From UBA685 sp002299005 (lineage in GTDB: Bacteria; Pseudomonadota; Alphaproteobacteria; Puniceispirillales; Puniceispirillaceae), in assembly GCA_963966775.1 (NCBI GenBank), contig CAXAAH010000066.1, positions 1 to 7,709 of the forward strand: a stretch of 7,709 nucleotides of DNA, read 5' to 3'. The notes beneath the pieces are model-generated. The model was not told the origin of the DNA. It worked only from the letters and a program-made list of their open reading frames with translations, and did not search any database. The position numbers and the translations under genes are program-made. Below are positions 1 to 5,891 of the stretch, piece after piece; positions within the stretch are counted from its first letter, which is position 1, and every line of letters starts with the position of its first letter.

Positions 1-1642
1 TATTCGGCTCATCAGCTATAAGCATCACCATGCGGTCAATACCAGGGGCAATGCCACCATGCGGCGGTGCGCCGAACTGGAAGGCTGAGATCATGCCGGC
101 AAATTCGCTGTCAACCGTCGCCTTATCATAGCCCGCAATATCAAAGGCCTTATACATCACCTCTGGCAGATGGTTTCTAATCGCGCCTGATGACAGCTCA
201 ATGCCGTTACAGACCAAATCATATTGCCACGCTTTGATGGTCAGCGGGTCTTGTGTCTCAAGCGCCTCAAGCCCCCCTTGCGGCATCGAGAACGGGTTAT
301 GCGAGAATTCAACCTTGCCTGTCGTCTCATCAGCTTCATACATTGGGAAGTCAACGATCCAGCAGAATTTAAAGATATCTTCTTCCATCAGACCATGTTC
401 GGTGCCAAGACGCACGCGCGCCTTGCCAGCCAATGAGGCGGCCTCTGATTCCTTGGCGCAAGCAAAGAATGCGGCATCGCCATCTGATAGGCCAAGACGC
501 GCTTTCATCTCAGCTGTCTTCTCAGCACCCAACGCCTTGGCAATCGGGCCTCTTGCTTCGCCATCTTCGCCATAGATGATATAGCCCATGCCAGGGGCGC
601 CTTCGCCCTGTGCCCAGCTATTCATGCGGTCAGCGATAGAACGAGAGCCACATTTTGGCCCAGGTACCGCACGGACAACCGCGCCTTTTTCAATATTCTT
701 GGCAAAGATAGAGAAATCAGAATCAGCAAAAATGTCTGTCACATCTGCGATCTCAATCGGAATACGCAAATCAGGCTTATCAGAGCCATATTTCAACATT
801 GAATCAGCATAGGTGATATGCGGGAATTCATCTTCGACCTTGCGAGAAGAGAACTCATCAAAGATGCCTCTGATAACAGGCTCAACCGCATCAAACACAT
901 CTTGCTGTTCAACAAAGCTCATTTCCAAATCAAGCTGATAGAACTCACCTGGTGATCTGTCGGCGCGGCTATCTTCATCTCTAAAGCATGGCGCGATTTG
1001 GAAGTAACGGTCAAAACCAGAGACCATGATCAATTGCTTAAATTGCTGTGGCGCCTGTGGTAGCGCATAAAACTTACCAGGATGCATACGCGCTGGCACA
1101 AGGAAATCACGCGCGCCTTCTGGTGAAGAGGCGGTTAGAATGGGTGTCTGAAATTCTGTGAAATCTTGCGCGACCATGCGGTTGCGAATTGATTGGATAA
1201 TCTGTGAGCGAAGCAGGATATTGGCATGCGGGCGCGAACGGCGCAAATCAAGATAACGGTAACGCAATCTTGTCTCTTCGCCTGAATCCTCATCAGAATT
1301 GACCTGAAGCGGCAAGGTATCTGCGGCTGATAGCAATTCAAAATCAGAGATAGTCACCTCAATCTCGCCTGTCGCCATCTTGGCATTGACGGTCTCAGCG
1401 GTGCGTTCTTTGACCGCCCCTGTCACAGAAATAACTGATTCATTACGCAGCGCCTCGACCTGTGAGAAGGCCGGGTGATCTGTGTCAATCACGAGCTGTG
1501 TTAGGCCGAAATGGTCACGTAAATCGATAAACACAAGACCACCATGGTCACGTTTACGATGAACCCAACCAGCCAATTTGACCGACTGACCAACATGGTC
1601 TTTTTTCAATTCACTACAATTATGGGAACGATAGCGCGTCAT
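1..1642 (-). CDS. aspS: Aspartyl-tRNA synthetase (AspRS), C-terminus missing at window edge
   Basis: Class II aminoacyl-tRNA synthetase that charges tRNA with aspartate in the cytoplasm. I translated the minus strand and found one uninterrupted frame of 547 codons that runs off the left edge; the family is usually about 590-600 aa, so roughly the last 45-50 residues are outside. The N-terminal OB-fold anticodon-binding domain is visible (GWVHRKRDHGG, about residues 25-35). The catalytic core follows, with motif 2 FRDEDSRADR at 220-229 and motif 3 GIDR at 534-537; the bacterial insertion domain lies between them. The sequence after motif 2 (SPGEFYQLDLEMSF) is the form I know from Alphaproteobacteria. 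The ATG at 1642 is preceded by GAGG with 7 nt spacing, which supports this start. His33 is the residue type linked to non-discriminating AspRS, so it may also charge tRNA-Asn. The family identification is very secure; the dual specificity is inference. Confidence 0.97.
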   Translation of the reverse strand, partial: MTRYRSHNCSELKKDHVGQSVKLAGWVHRKRDHGGLVFIDLRDHFGLTQLVIDTDHPAFSQVEALRNESVISVTGAVKERTAETVNAKMATGEIEVTISDFELLSAADTLPLQVNSDEDSGEETRLRYRYLDLRRSRPHANILLRSQIIQSIRNRMVAQDFTEFQTPILTASSPEGARDFLVPARMHPGKFYALPQAPQQFKQLIMVSGFDRYFQIAPCFRDEDSRADRSPGEFYQLDLEMSFVEQQDVFDAVEPVIRGIFDEFSSRKVEDEFPHITYADSMLKYGSDKPDLRIPIEIADVTDIFADSDFSIFAKNIEKGAVVRAVPGPKCGSRSIADRMNSWAQGEGAPGMGYIIYGEDGEARGPIAKALGAEKTAEMKARLGLSDGDAAFFACAKESEAASLAGKARVRLGTEHGLMEEDIFKFCWIVDFPMYEADETTGKVEFSHNPFSMPQGGLEALETQDPLTIKAWQYDLVCNGIELSSGAIRNHLPEVMYKAFDIAGYDKATVDSEFAGMISAFQFGAPPHGGIAPGIDRMVMLIADEPN

Positions 1643-1762
1643 AGATATGCCTCATTAAACTTCATGATGACTTGTGCCCTCTATCGGCCAAGCATCTGTC
1701 ATATTTTGCCAGCGCAGTATGCATCTAAAATGCCAAAGCGCAAGATTCCTTTTTATATCCTC

Positions 1763-1785
1763 AAAAAACAAGCCGATAAGGGCTT
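1763..1785 (-). terminator. Probable rho-independent terminator of the bmt-like gene
   Basis: Read on the minus strand, 34 bp after the bmt-like stop codon, AAGCC and GGCTT form a 5-bp stem around a 6-nt loop and are followed by G and six T residues. The stem is short, so strength is uncertain, but the T-run directly after it and its place between a stop codon and the next gene (aspS, same strand) fit an intrinsic terminator. If it works, aspS is transcribed from its own promoter within about 120 bp upstream of its start; I found no convincing -35/-10 pair there. Confidence 0.5.
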
Positions 1786-1818
1786 ATTCTTTATCTCTTC
1801 TATTACTTATCTCTTTTA

Positions 1819-2832
1819 TTATTTATCTCTGCGGCGGCGGCGTTTTCGGCCTGCACCACCGTCACCATCTGCTGGCGGGGTTGGCACATTGGCCCACGGT
1901 TCGCCCACAATCTTGGCCGCCTCTTCACGGCTCATAGGCTTGCGTGGCCCGGCTGTGCTAAGCGCCTGATGCATGGCTTTGATATGCGTTGCCGTGGTGC
2001 CGCAACAACCGCCGATAATCTGTGCGCCGGCATGATAGGCCGCAAGCGCATAATCGGCCATTAATTCAGGCGTGCCATGATAATGTATCTTGCCCTCAAC
2101 ATAGGCAGGAATGCCGCAATTCCCTTTGGCAATAAGACCCTTTGCCTCAGGTTCAGCCTCGGCAAAACCAAAGACGCTATCAAGCAATTCGGCAGGACCA
2201 ATACCACAATTTGCCCCAAACCCATCCATGCCAAGCCCGACGGCAAAGCGGGCAAAATCACCCGGCTGGATACCCATCATCGTGCGGCCAGCCGTATCAA
2301 ACGTCATCGTGCCATAAATTGGCAGGCCCGTTGTCCCAGCGCCCTTCACAGCCGCTTCATATTCTTCCAAAGATGACATCGTCTCAATCCACAAGACATC
2401 CGCGCCGCCATCTGCCAAGGCGTGGGCTTGGGCGGTAAAGGCGGCCACGGCGCCTGCCTCATCAAGCGCGCCTAGCGGGATAAATAACTCACCTGTCGGG
2501 CCTATAGAGCCTGCGACCACCATCTCTCTATCTGTGCTATCTGCGACTTTGCGGGCAATTTGTGCCGCCGCTTTATTCAACGCATCCACCTGATTTTCAG
2601 CATTATGCAATTTCATCCGATAATGCGTGCCACCAAAGGAATTGGTCAGCAACACATCAGACCCCGCATCGGCAAATTCGCTGTGAAGTTCGGTGATTTT
2701 ATCCACCGCATCAAAGTTCCATAATTCAGGCGCATCACCTGTCATCAGACCTTTGGCAAATAAGTTCGTACCAATCGCCCCATCAGCAAGCACATATCCC
2801 TTAGCCGCGATAATCTGCTGTATTTTATCCAT
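1819..2832 (-). CDS. bmt: Betaine-homocysteine S-methyltransferase-type enzyme (Bmt)
   Basis: 337-aa cytoplasmic zinc-dependent homocysteine S-methyltransferase that makes methionine; the likely methyl donor is glycine betaine or a related compound. The fold starts with LADGAIGTNL (about 15-24). Family markers follow: ADAGSDVLLTNSFGG (54-68), GSIGPTGE (108-115) and WIETMSSLEE (148-157). The three zinc-ligand cysteines are present, Cys209 in GANCGIG and Cys276/Cys277 in GGCCGTT. The length fits a stand-alone enzyme; there is no cobalamin or folate domain as in MetH. The tail is a proline/glycine-rich linker ending in a very basic stretch (GRKRRRRRDK), as I recall for other alphaproteobacterial homologues. 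The ATG at 2832 has AAAAAGG 9 nt upstream. A DUF1289 gene lies 52 bp upstream on the same strand, so the two may be co-transcribed. The donor is inferred; S-methylmethionine-type use (MmuM) is the main alternative. Confidence 0.85.
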   Translation of the reverse strand: MDKIQQIIAAKGYVLADGAIGTNLFAKGLMTGDAPELWNFDAVDKITELHSEFADAGSDVLLTNSFGGTHYRMKLHNAENQVDALNKAAAQIARKVADSTDREMVVAGSIGPTGELFIPLGALDEAGAVAAFTAQAHALADGGADVLWIETMSSLEEYEAAVKGAGTTGLPIYGTMTFDTAGRTMMGIQPGDFARFAVGLGMDGFGANCGIGPAELLDSVFGFAEAEPEAKGLIAKGNCGIPAYVEGKIHYHGTPELMADYALAAYHAGAQIIGGCCGTTATHIKAMHQALSTAGPRKPMSREEAAKIVGEPWANVPTPPADGDGGAGRKRRRRRDK

Positions 2833-2884
2833 CGATTGGTGCCTTTTTGTGGGAGGGGTTTCTTAACAGCTATCGCCTAACATC

Positions 2885-3106
2885 TCATGCGCGGCTATTG
2901 CGTCTTGTTTTGCGTCTTGAGACGCCTGTCACAGCTTGCCGGCGGGCGCCTAAATCTTTGAGAAGCGCGGCTTGTTCATCATAGCTCATCGTTCGCCAGC
3001 TGGCGATTTCTTGGCGTGTGCGATAACAGCCAGAACATTCGCCAGATAGAGGGTTAATCTGGCAAATGCTGATACATGGTGAGGCAAGAGGTTCGCGCAT
3101 TGTCAT
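2885..3106 (-). CDS. Small four-cysteine DUF1289 family protein (putative Fe-S or metal binding)
   Basis: 73-aa protein matching the DUF1289 (YdhL-like) pattern from memory: SPCISIC, then SGECSGCYRTRQEIASW. Cys11, Cys15, Cys24 and Cys27 form two CxxxC/CxxC pairs that could hold a metal or an iron-sulfur cluster; this is a family prediction, not a proven function. The rest is a short helix (YDEQAALLKDLGARR) and a basic C-terminal tail (SRRKTRRNSRA). No signal peptide or membrane segment is seen, so it should be cytoplasmic. The ATG at 3106 has GGTG 6 nt upstream; the ATG at 3100 (Met3) is a possible alternative. It lies 45 bp after the DJ-1-fold gene and 52 bp before the bmt-like gene, all on one strand, which suggests shared transcription. 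Biological role unknown. Confidence 0.85.
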   Translation of the reverse strand: MTMREPLASPCISICQINPLSGECSGCYRTRQEIASWRTMSYDEQAALLKDLGARRQAVTGVSRRKTRRNSRA

Positions 3107-3140
3107 CTATATCACCGCACCCATTTCTGGCCCCATCCAA

Positions 3141-3157
3141 GCTTAAGAGACTTAAGC
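3141..3157. repeat. Perfect 7-bp inverted repeat over the DJ-1-fold gene's stop codon
   Basis: GCTTAAG and CTTAAGC are perfect inverted copies separated by only three bases. The repeat covers the stop codon (3152-3154) of the DJ-1-fold gene and sits 35-51 bp before the DUF1289 start. In the minus-strand transcript it would fold as a tight hairpin, but only UU follows it, so it is not a clear terminator. It could mark a 3' end, a processing site, or be chance. Confidence 0.55.
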
Positions 3158-3673
3158 CGCTTGCTCTTCTTCTGAATAGCCAAGCGCATGTGCTAATGAT
3201 GACAGAGCAGATGACATTGACGCAGAACCAGAGGCTCTGACAATGTTCTTAACCAAGCTTACATCTTCATCATTGAAATCAGACGCAGAGATTTCACTCT
3301 CGACATCAGCTAGCATATCAACCGCTTCTTCAACGAATAGCACAGGCATATCTTCACGCAAGAAGGCGCGCAAAATACGAAGCGCATGAGGCTCAGCCTT
3401 TAGCTTTTCAATATGCGCCGCACCGCCCGGGATAATCAGGCCATCATAATCAATCGCCAGCGTTTCAGAGAGAACAGCATCAACAGGATAGGCCATGCCA
3501 AGCATGCCATTATTCGTCCCGTTTACAAGACCAGGCTTGTTCGAGATGACCTTCAGCCAACCATTTTGTGACATCATTGATTTTTGAATATTGATGAATT
3601 GTGTTTCATCAAAACCGGCTGAAACCATAATTGCCATTTTTTTAGCTGAAAGCGACTGTTGAGCCATAGACAT
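3152..3673 (-). CDS. DJ-1/PfpI-fold protein lacking the canonical active-site residues
   Basis: 173-aa protein with the DJ-1/PfpI (class I glutamine amidotransferase-like) layout: first strand and turn AIMVSAGFDETQF (about 14-26), YDGLIIPGG (76-84), then PVLFVEEAVDMLADV (110-124), where family enzymes carry the nucleophile elbow. By hand alignment the catalytic Cys (Cys106 in human DJ-1) is replaced by Glu115, and the conserved Glu (Glu18 in DJ-1) by Gln25. In this respect it resembles the DJ-1-like C-terminal domain of large catalases (KatE) more than the enzymes. It has no signal peptide, so it is probably cytoplasmic. The start is ambiguous: AGGAGA (3676-3681) is only 3 nt from the ATG at 3673 but 9 nt from the ATG at 3667 (Met3), so Met3 may be the true start. 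It is first in a possible three-gene unit with DUF1289 and bmt. Function unknown; a structural, binding or stress role is a guess. Confidence 0.8.
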   Translation of the reverse strand: MSMAQQSLSAKKMAIMVSAGFDETQFINIQKSMMSQNGWLKVISNKPGLVNGTNNGMLGMAYPVDAVLSETLAIDYDGLIIPGGAAHIEKLKAEPHALRILRAFLREDMPVLFVEEAVDMLADVESEISASDFNDEDVSLVKNIVRASGSASMSSALSSLAHALGYSEEEQAA

Positions 3674-3675
3674 AT

Positions 3676-3681
3676 TCTCCT
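3676..3681 (-). promoter_or_regulatory. Ribosome binding site deciding the DJ-1-fold start
   Basis: AGGAGA on the minus strand is a strong Shine-Dalgarno sequence. From AGGAG, spacing is 3 nt to the first ATG (3673) and 9 nt to the second in-frame ATG (3667). The second spacing is nearer to the usual range and favours a protein two residues shorter. Confidence 0.65.
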
Positions 3682-3810
3682 GTTCGTTACGTCACATAAT
3701 TTTTATTAACACATCACAAGGCCAACGATTTACTCATTCAGACGTGTTTTACGTTTCATGCTATTTAGCAGAAAAACATTTCAAAACACTTAATGAAGAC
3801 GAGCCTTTTG

Positions 3811-3822
3811 TGACATGTGTCA
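3811..3822. repeat. Small palindrome TGACA-TG-TGTCA, possible operator
   Basis: Perfect 5-bp half-sites separated by 2 bp, about 140 bp upstream of the DJ-1-fold start. The compact symmetry is typical of dimeric regulator sites, but I cannot name a regulator, and a 12-bp palindrome can occur by chance. Confidence 0.3.
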
Positions 3823-3901
3823 TTGTTTTTCCTTCGAGATAATTCTTGGCTATTGGCAAGGCTGCCATAGCGGAAGGTCACACAATCATTTAAACTTGCA
3901 T

Positions 3902-3950
3902 TAAAGCTTGGCCGCCTTATACAGCAGGAATCAAAAATTTTCAAGCTTTA
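3902..3950. repeat. 9-bp inverted repeat with 31-nt spacer
   Basis: TAAAGCTTG (3902-3910) and CAAGCTTTA (3942-3950) are perfect inverted copies. No T-run follows either arm on either strand, so it is not a simple terminator. It may be part of a longer RNA structure at the end of the permease transcript or in the region upstream of the DJ-1-fold gene. Confidence 0.4.
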
Positions 3951-3995
3951 TGTGGGACCCCTTCATCTATGGCCCTTAATCTATGCCCCTACTCT

Positions 3996-4023
3996 TAAGC
4001 CTCATTATTGTGCGATAGGCTTA
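3996..4023. repeat. 7-bp inverted repeat downstream of the permease gene
   Basis: TAAGCCT (3996-4002) and AGGCTTA (4017-4023) pair perfectly across a 14-nt loop, 35 bp beyond the permease stop codon. On the minus strand no T-tract follows, so it could act with a termination factor or protect the transcript end; it is not a clear intrinsic terminator. Confidence 0.35.
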
Positions 4024-4034
4024 TGGCAATTTTA

Positions 4035-4050
4035 TGGCATCTATTTGCCA
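4035..4050 (-). terminator. Weak candidate terminator hairpin of the transporter transcript
   Basis: TGGCA and TGCCA form a 5-bp stem with a 6-nt loop only 7 nt after the permease stop codon, followed on the minus strand by TAAAATT. The stem is short and the following tract is not a pure T-run, so this is a low-confidence call. Confidence 0.25.
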
Positions 4051-4057
4051 GATTTTC

Positions 4058-5770
4058 TTACCGGTTATAAGCCTGCATAGACCCAAAACGGCGAAAGCGC
4101 CAACGTAGCAGAAGACGTATGACCAAAAACACCAGCAAAGGAATGCACATTTGCATCAAAGCCGCCTGTGCAGATGGGCCTCTGGCACCGCTTGCGGCAA
4201 GTGTTACGGCCTCTGTTGTAATGGTATTAATCCGCCCTGCCCCGGCAAAGACTGAGGGCAAATAAAGCGCGATAGAGACAGCCACACCCAAAATCAACGC
4301 ACTGCCAAAACTATGGCCAAGAACGGGCAAGCGCAGACGCCAAAAATGCCCCATGCGCCCCACACCCATCGTGCGCGCAATCTGCCAATAACGCGGCTCA
4401 TACCCTTGATAGGATGGCGCAAGAATAAGCCAGACATAGGGCAAAATATACAGACAATGAACCAACATGACCGTGCCTAAATAGCCATCAAGATAAGACC
4501 AGCTAAGCGCCACTTGCAGGCCAAAAAGCAAAGAGATCTGCGGCACAAAAAGCGGGATAAACAGGATGAAACTGATGATCCCAATATATTTGGCACGCTG
4601 TTTTGTCAGCGTCTCGATAAGCTCCAGCCAAAAGGCGCATAGCATCACAGATATCAGGCTCGCCCCAAAGGCAATGATAAGGCTGTTCCACATCACAGAC
4701 CCAAAGGCCGCCTCTGTCTGCCAATGACGAAGGCCAAAATCACTTGGCCATTTATCTGCAAACCGCCACCGATTGGCAAAGGCCCACAGACCAATCGCAA
4801 ACAGCCCCACAGATAACAGCGCAAACGCCCCTGTTAATGCCAAAAACAACGCTGACATCATCGCCGGCAAGAATGATAGGCGGGCGCCGAATAACAAGGA
4901 CATGCGCATGACAAAGCCTGCCAGCCGCTCACCTGCTAGCCAGATTAAAATGCCGGCTATCACCACAAAAATTTGCACCACCGCCCCGGCTGATGCGGGC
5001 AAGCGCGCCTCTAATTGTGCATCATGAAACCCTTGCAAAACCAAAACCGCCAAAGGCGGCGGCAAGCCCGGCCCCAAAATCAGTGTCATATCAACCACCG
5101 TCAAACTATAGGCAAGCACCGCCAAAATAGGCAGGCGCATTTGCTTATAAATTTGCGGCCAAATAATAAATGCCCAACTGACCACAGGCCGATAGCCAAG
5201 GCTTTGACCCAAGGCTTGCAAGCGGCCAATAGACAGAATTTGGCTAATCGCAAGGGCGATGAATAACAGGAACGGGATTTCCTTTAGCATCAGGCCGACA
5301 ATCAATAACCAGCCTGTCTGATCTGGCACAAACCCAAAGGCAGGCGGGCGTGCCCAGCCTGTTAGCTCTGGCGATATCAGCCTGACAAGAAAACCAGATG
5401 GCGCCAATAAAAACAGCAAAGCGATGGCAATGGTCGAATGCGGCAAGGCAATAAGCGGGCCCATCAGCCGGCGATGAAGGCGCAATAGGCGTACACCCCA
5501 CCCCGCTTGGGCACCGCATGATAGCAAGGCAAAACACGCAATCACGGATAAAAAGGACGAGGCAAGCCCGATAAATAAACTAAGCCAAATCGCGTGCAAG
5601 GCGCTCTTTATGGCAAAGAAATTGGCGAATGCCTCGCCTGAGACAATCGTCTTGCCAAGCGCCGGAAAATAGCCGGCCGCTGGCACAATCACACCCAAAA
5701 GCCCGATAAGAATGGGGAGAAAAAATAAGCCAGCCGAAAGGGCCAAACAAAGAGGTAAGACAAGTTTCAT
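4058..5770 (-). CDS. ynjC: Fused two-domain ABC transporter permease, YnjC type
   Basis: 570-aa inner-membrane protein made of two binding-protein-dependent permease halves in one chain, like YnjC and ThiP; E. coli YnjC is about 510 aa. Many hydrophobic helices are visible, from residues 5-30 to about 540-560. Each half has an EAA-like cytoplasmic loop for docking the ATPase: RLQALGQSLGY onward (about 183-210) and YWQIARTMGVGRMGHFWRLR (about 461-480). The segment LKEIPFLLF (162-170) is typical of this group. It follows the YnjB-type binding protein on the same strand after 121 bp. The ATG at 5770 is fixed by an in-frame TAG 6 codon positions or fewer upstream, yet has no clear Shine-Dalgarno sequence; a tiny ORF overlaps it by ATGA. 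No ATPase gene follows; the next gene is unrelated. The substrate is unknown; thiamine is possible only by loose similarity to ThiP. Confidence 0.92.
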   Translation of the reverse strand: MKLVLPLCLALSAGLFFLPILIGLLGVIVPAAGYFPALGKTIVSGEAFANFFAIKSALHAIWLSLFIGLASSFLSVIACFALLSCGAQAGWGVRLLRLHRRLMGPLIALPHSTIAIALLFLLAPSGFLVRLISPELTGWARPPAFGFVPDQTGWLLIVGLMLKEIPFLLFIALAISQILSIGRLQALGQSLGYRPVVSWAFIIWPQIYKQMRLPILAVLAYSLTVVDMTLILGPGLPPPLAVLVLQGFHDAQLEARLPASAGAVVQIFVVIAGILIWLAGERLAGFVMRMSLLFGARLSFLPAMMSALFLALTGAFALLSVGLFAIGLWAFANRWRFADKWPSDFGLRHWQTEAAFGSVMWNSLIIAFGASLISVMLCAFWLELIETLTKQRAKYIGIISFILFIPLFVPQISLLFGLQVALSWSYLDGYLGTVMLVHCLYILPYVWLILAPSYQGYEPRYWQIARTMGVGRMGHFWRLRLPVLGHSFGSALILGVAVSIALYLPSVFAGAGRINTITTEAVTLAASGARGPSAQAALMQMCIPLLVFLVIRLLLRWRFRRFGSMQAYNR

Positions 5771-5787
5771 AACAAACTATCTAACAT
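5767..5787 (-). other. Possible 6-codon leader ORF coupled to the permease start
   Basis: An ATG at 5787 opens a frame for MLDSLL whose TGA stop overlaps the permease ATG as ATGA (5767-5770). AAGG (5797-5800) lies 9 nt upstream of this ATG, whereas the permease ATG has no clear ribosome binding site of its own. This arrangement would allow termination-reinitiation. It is so short that chance is a real possibility. Confidence 0.3.
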
Positions 5788-5811
5788 AAAATGCCGCCTT
5801 AGATAAATGAA

Positions 5812-5838
5812 AGGGCATCATAAAAACTATGATGCCCT
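5812..5838 (-). terminator. Strong intercistronic hairpin between binding protein and permease
   Basis: AGGGCATCATA (5812-5822) and TATGATGCCCT (5828-5838) form a perfect 11-bp stem with a 5-nt loop. On the minus strand it is followed by TTTCATTTAT, a broken T-rich stretch. It lies in the 121 bp between ynjB and ynjC. The likely role is partial termination or protection of the ynjB message, giving more binding protein than permease, as known for other ABC importers (malE/malF). The hairpin is certain; the role is inferred. Confidence 0.75.
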
Positions 5839-5865
5839 CTTAAAAAAATCAGGCAAGCTGACTAA

Positions 5866-5889
5866 TTTTATGGCCCGTTTTATGGCCCG
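5866..5889. repeat. Tandem 12-bp repeat just after the ynjB stop
   Basis: Two exact, adjacent copies of TTTTATGGCCCG (5866-5877 and 5878-5889) begin 2 bp beyond the ynjB stop codon (5892-5894). It looks like a recent slippage duplication, or paired protein-binding sites. Confidence 0.8.
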
Positions 5890-5891
5890 TT

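Larger units (their letters stand above)
3674..4057. other. 384-bp non-coding gap with several inverted repeats
   Basis: This gap lies between the stop of the permease gene (4058) and the start of the DJ-1-fold gene (3673), both on the minus strand. I found no credible ORF on either strand. It should hold the end of the transporter transcript and the promoter of the DJ-1-fold gene. The 100 bp next to 3673 are AT-rich; a TTGTGA at 3714-3719 (minus) is a possible -35 element, but no good -10 sits at the right spacing. Four inverted repeats are listed separately. Confidence 0.7.

Noticed and set aside
201..812. Plus-strand open frames inside aspS
   Set aside because: They are antisense to a well-conserved AspRS reading frame and show no domain signal.
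1544..1969. 141-aa plus-strand open frame
   Set aside because: It spans the start of aspS, a gap with a terminator and the end of the bmt-like gene on the other strand; no family resemblance.
2061..2438. Several overlapping open frames inside the bmt-like gene
   Set aside because: All are shadows of the conserved methyltransferase frame, low in complexity, with no domain resemblance.
4503..5537. Additional frames within the permease gene on both strands
   Set aside because: They lie inside the continuous YnjC-type frame and lack ribosome sites or recognisable motifs.
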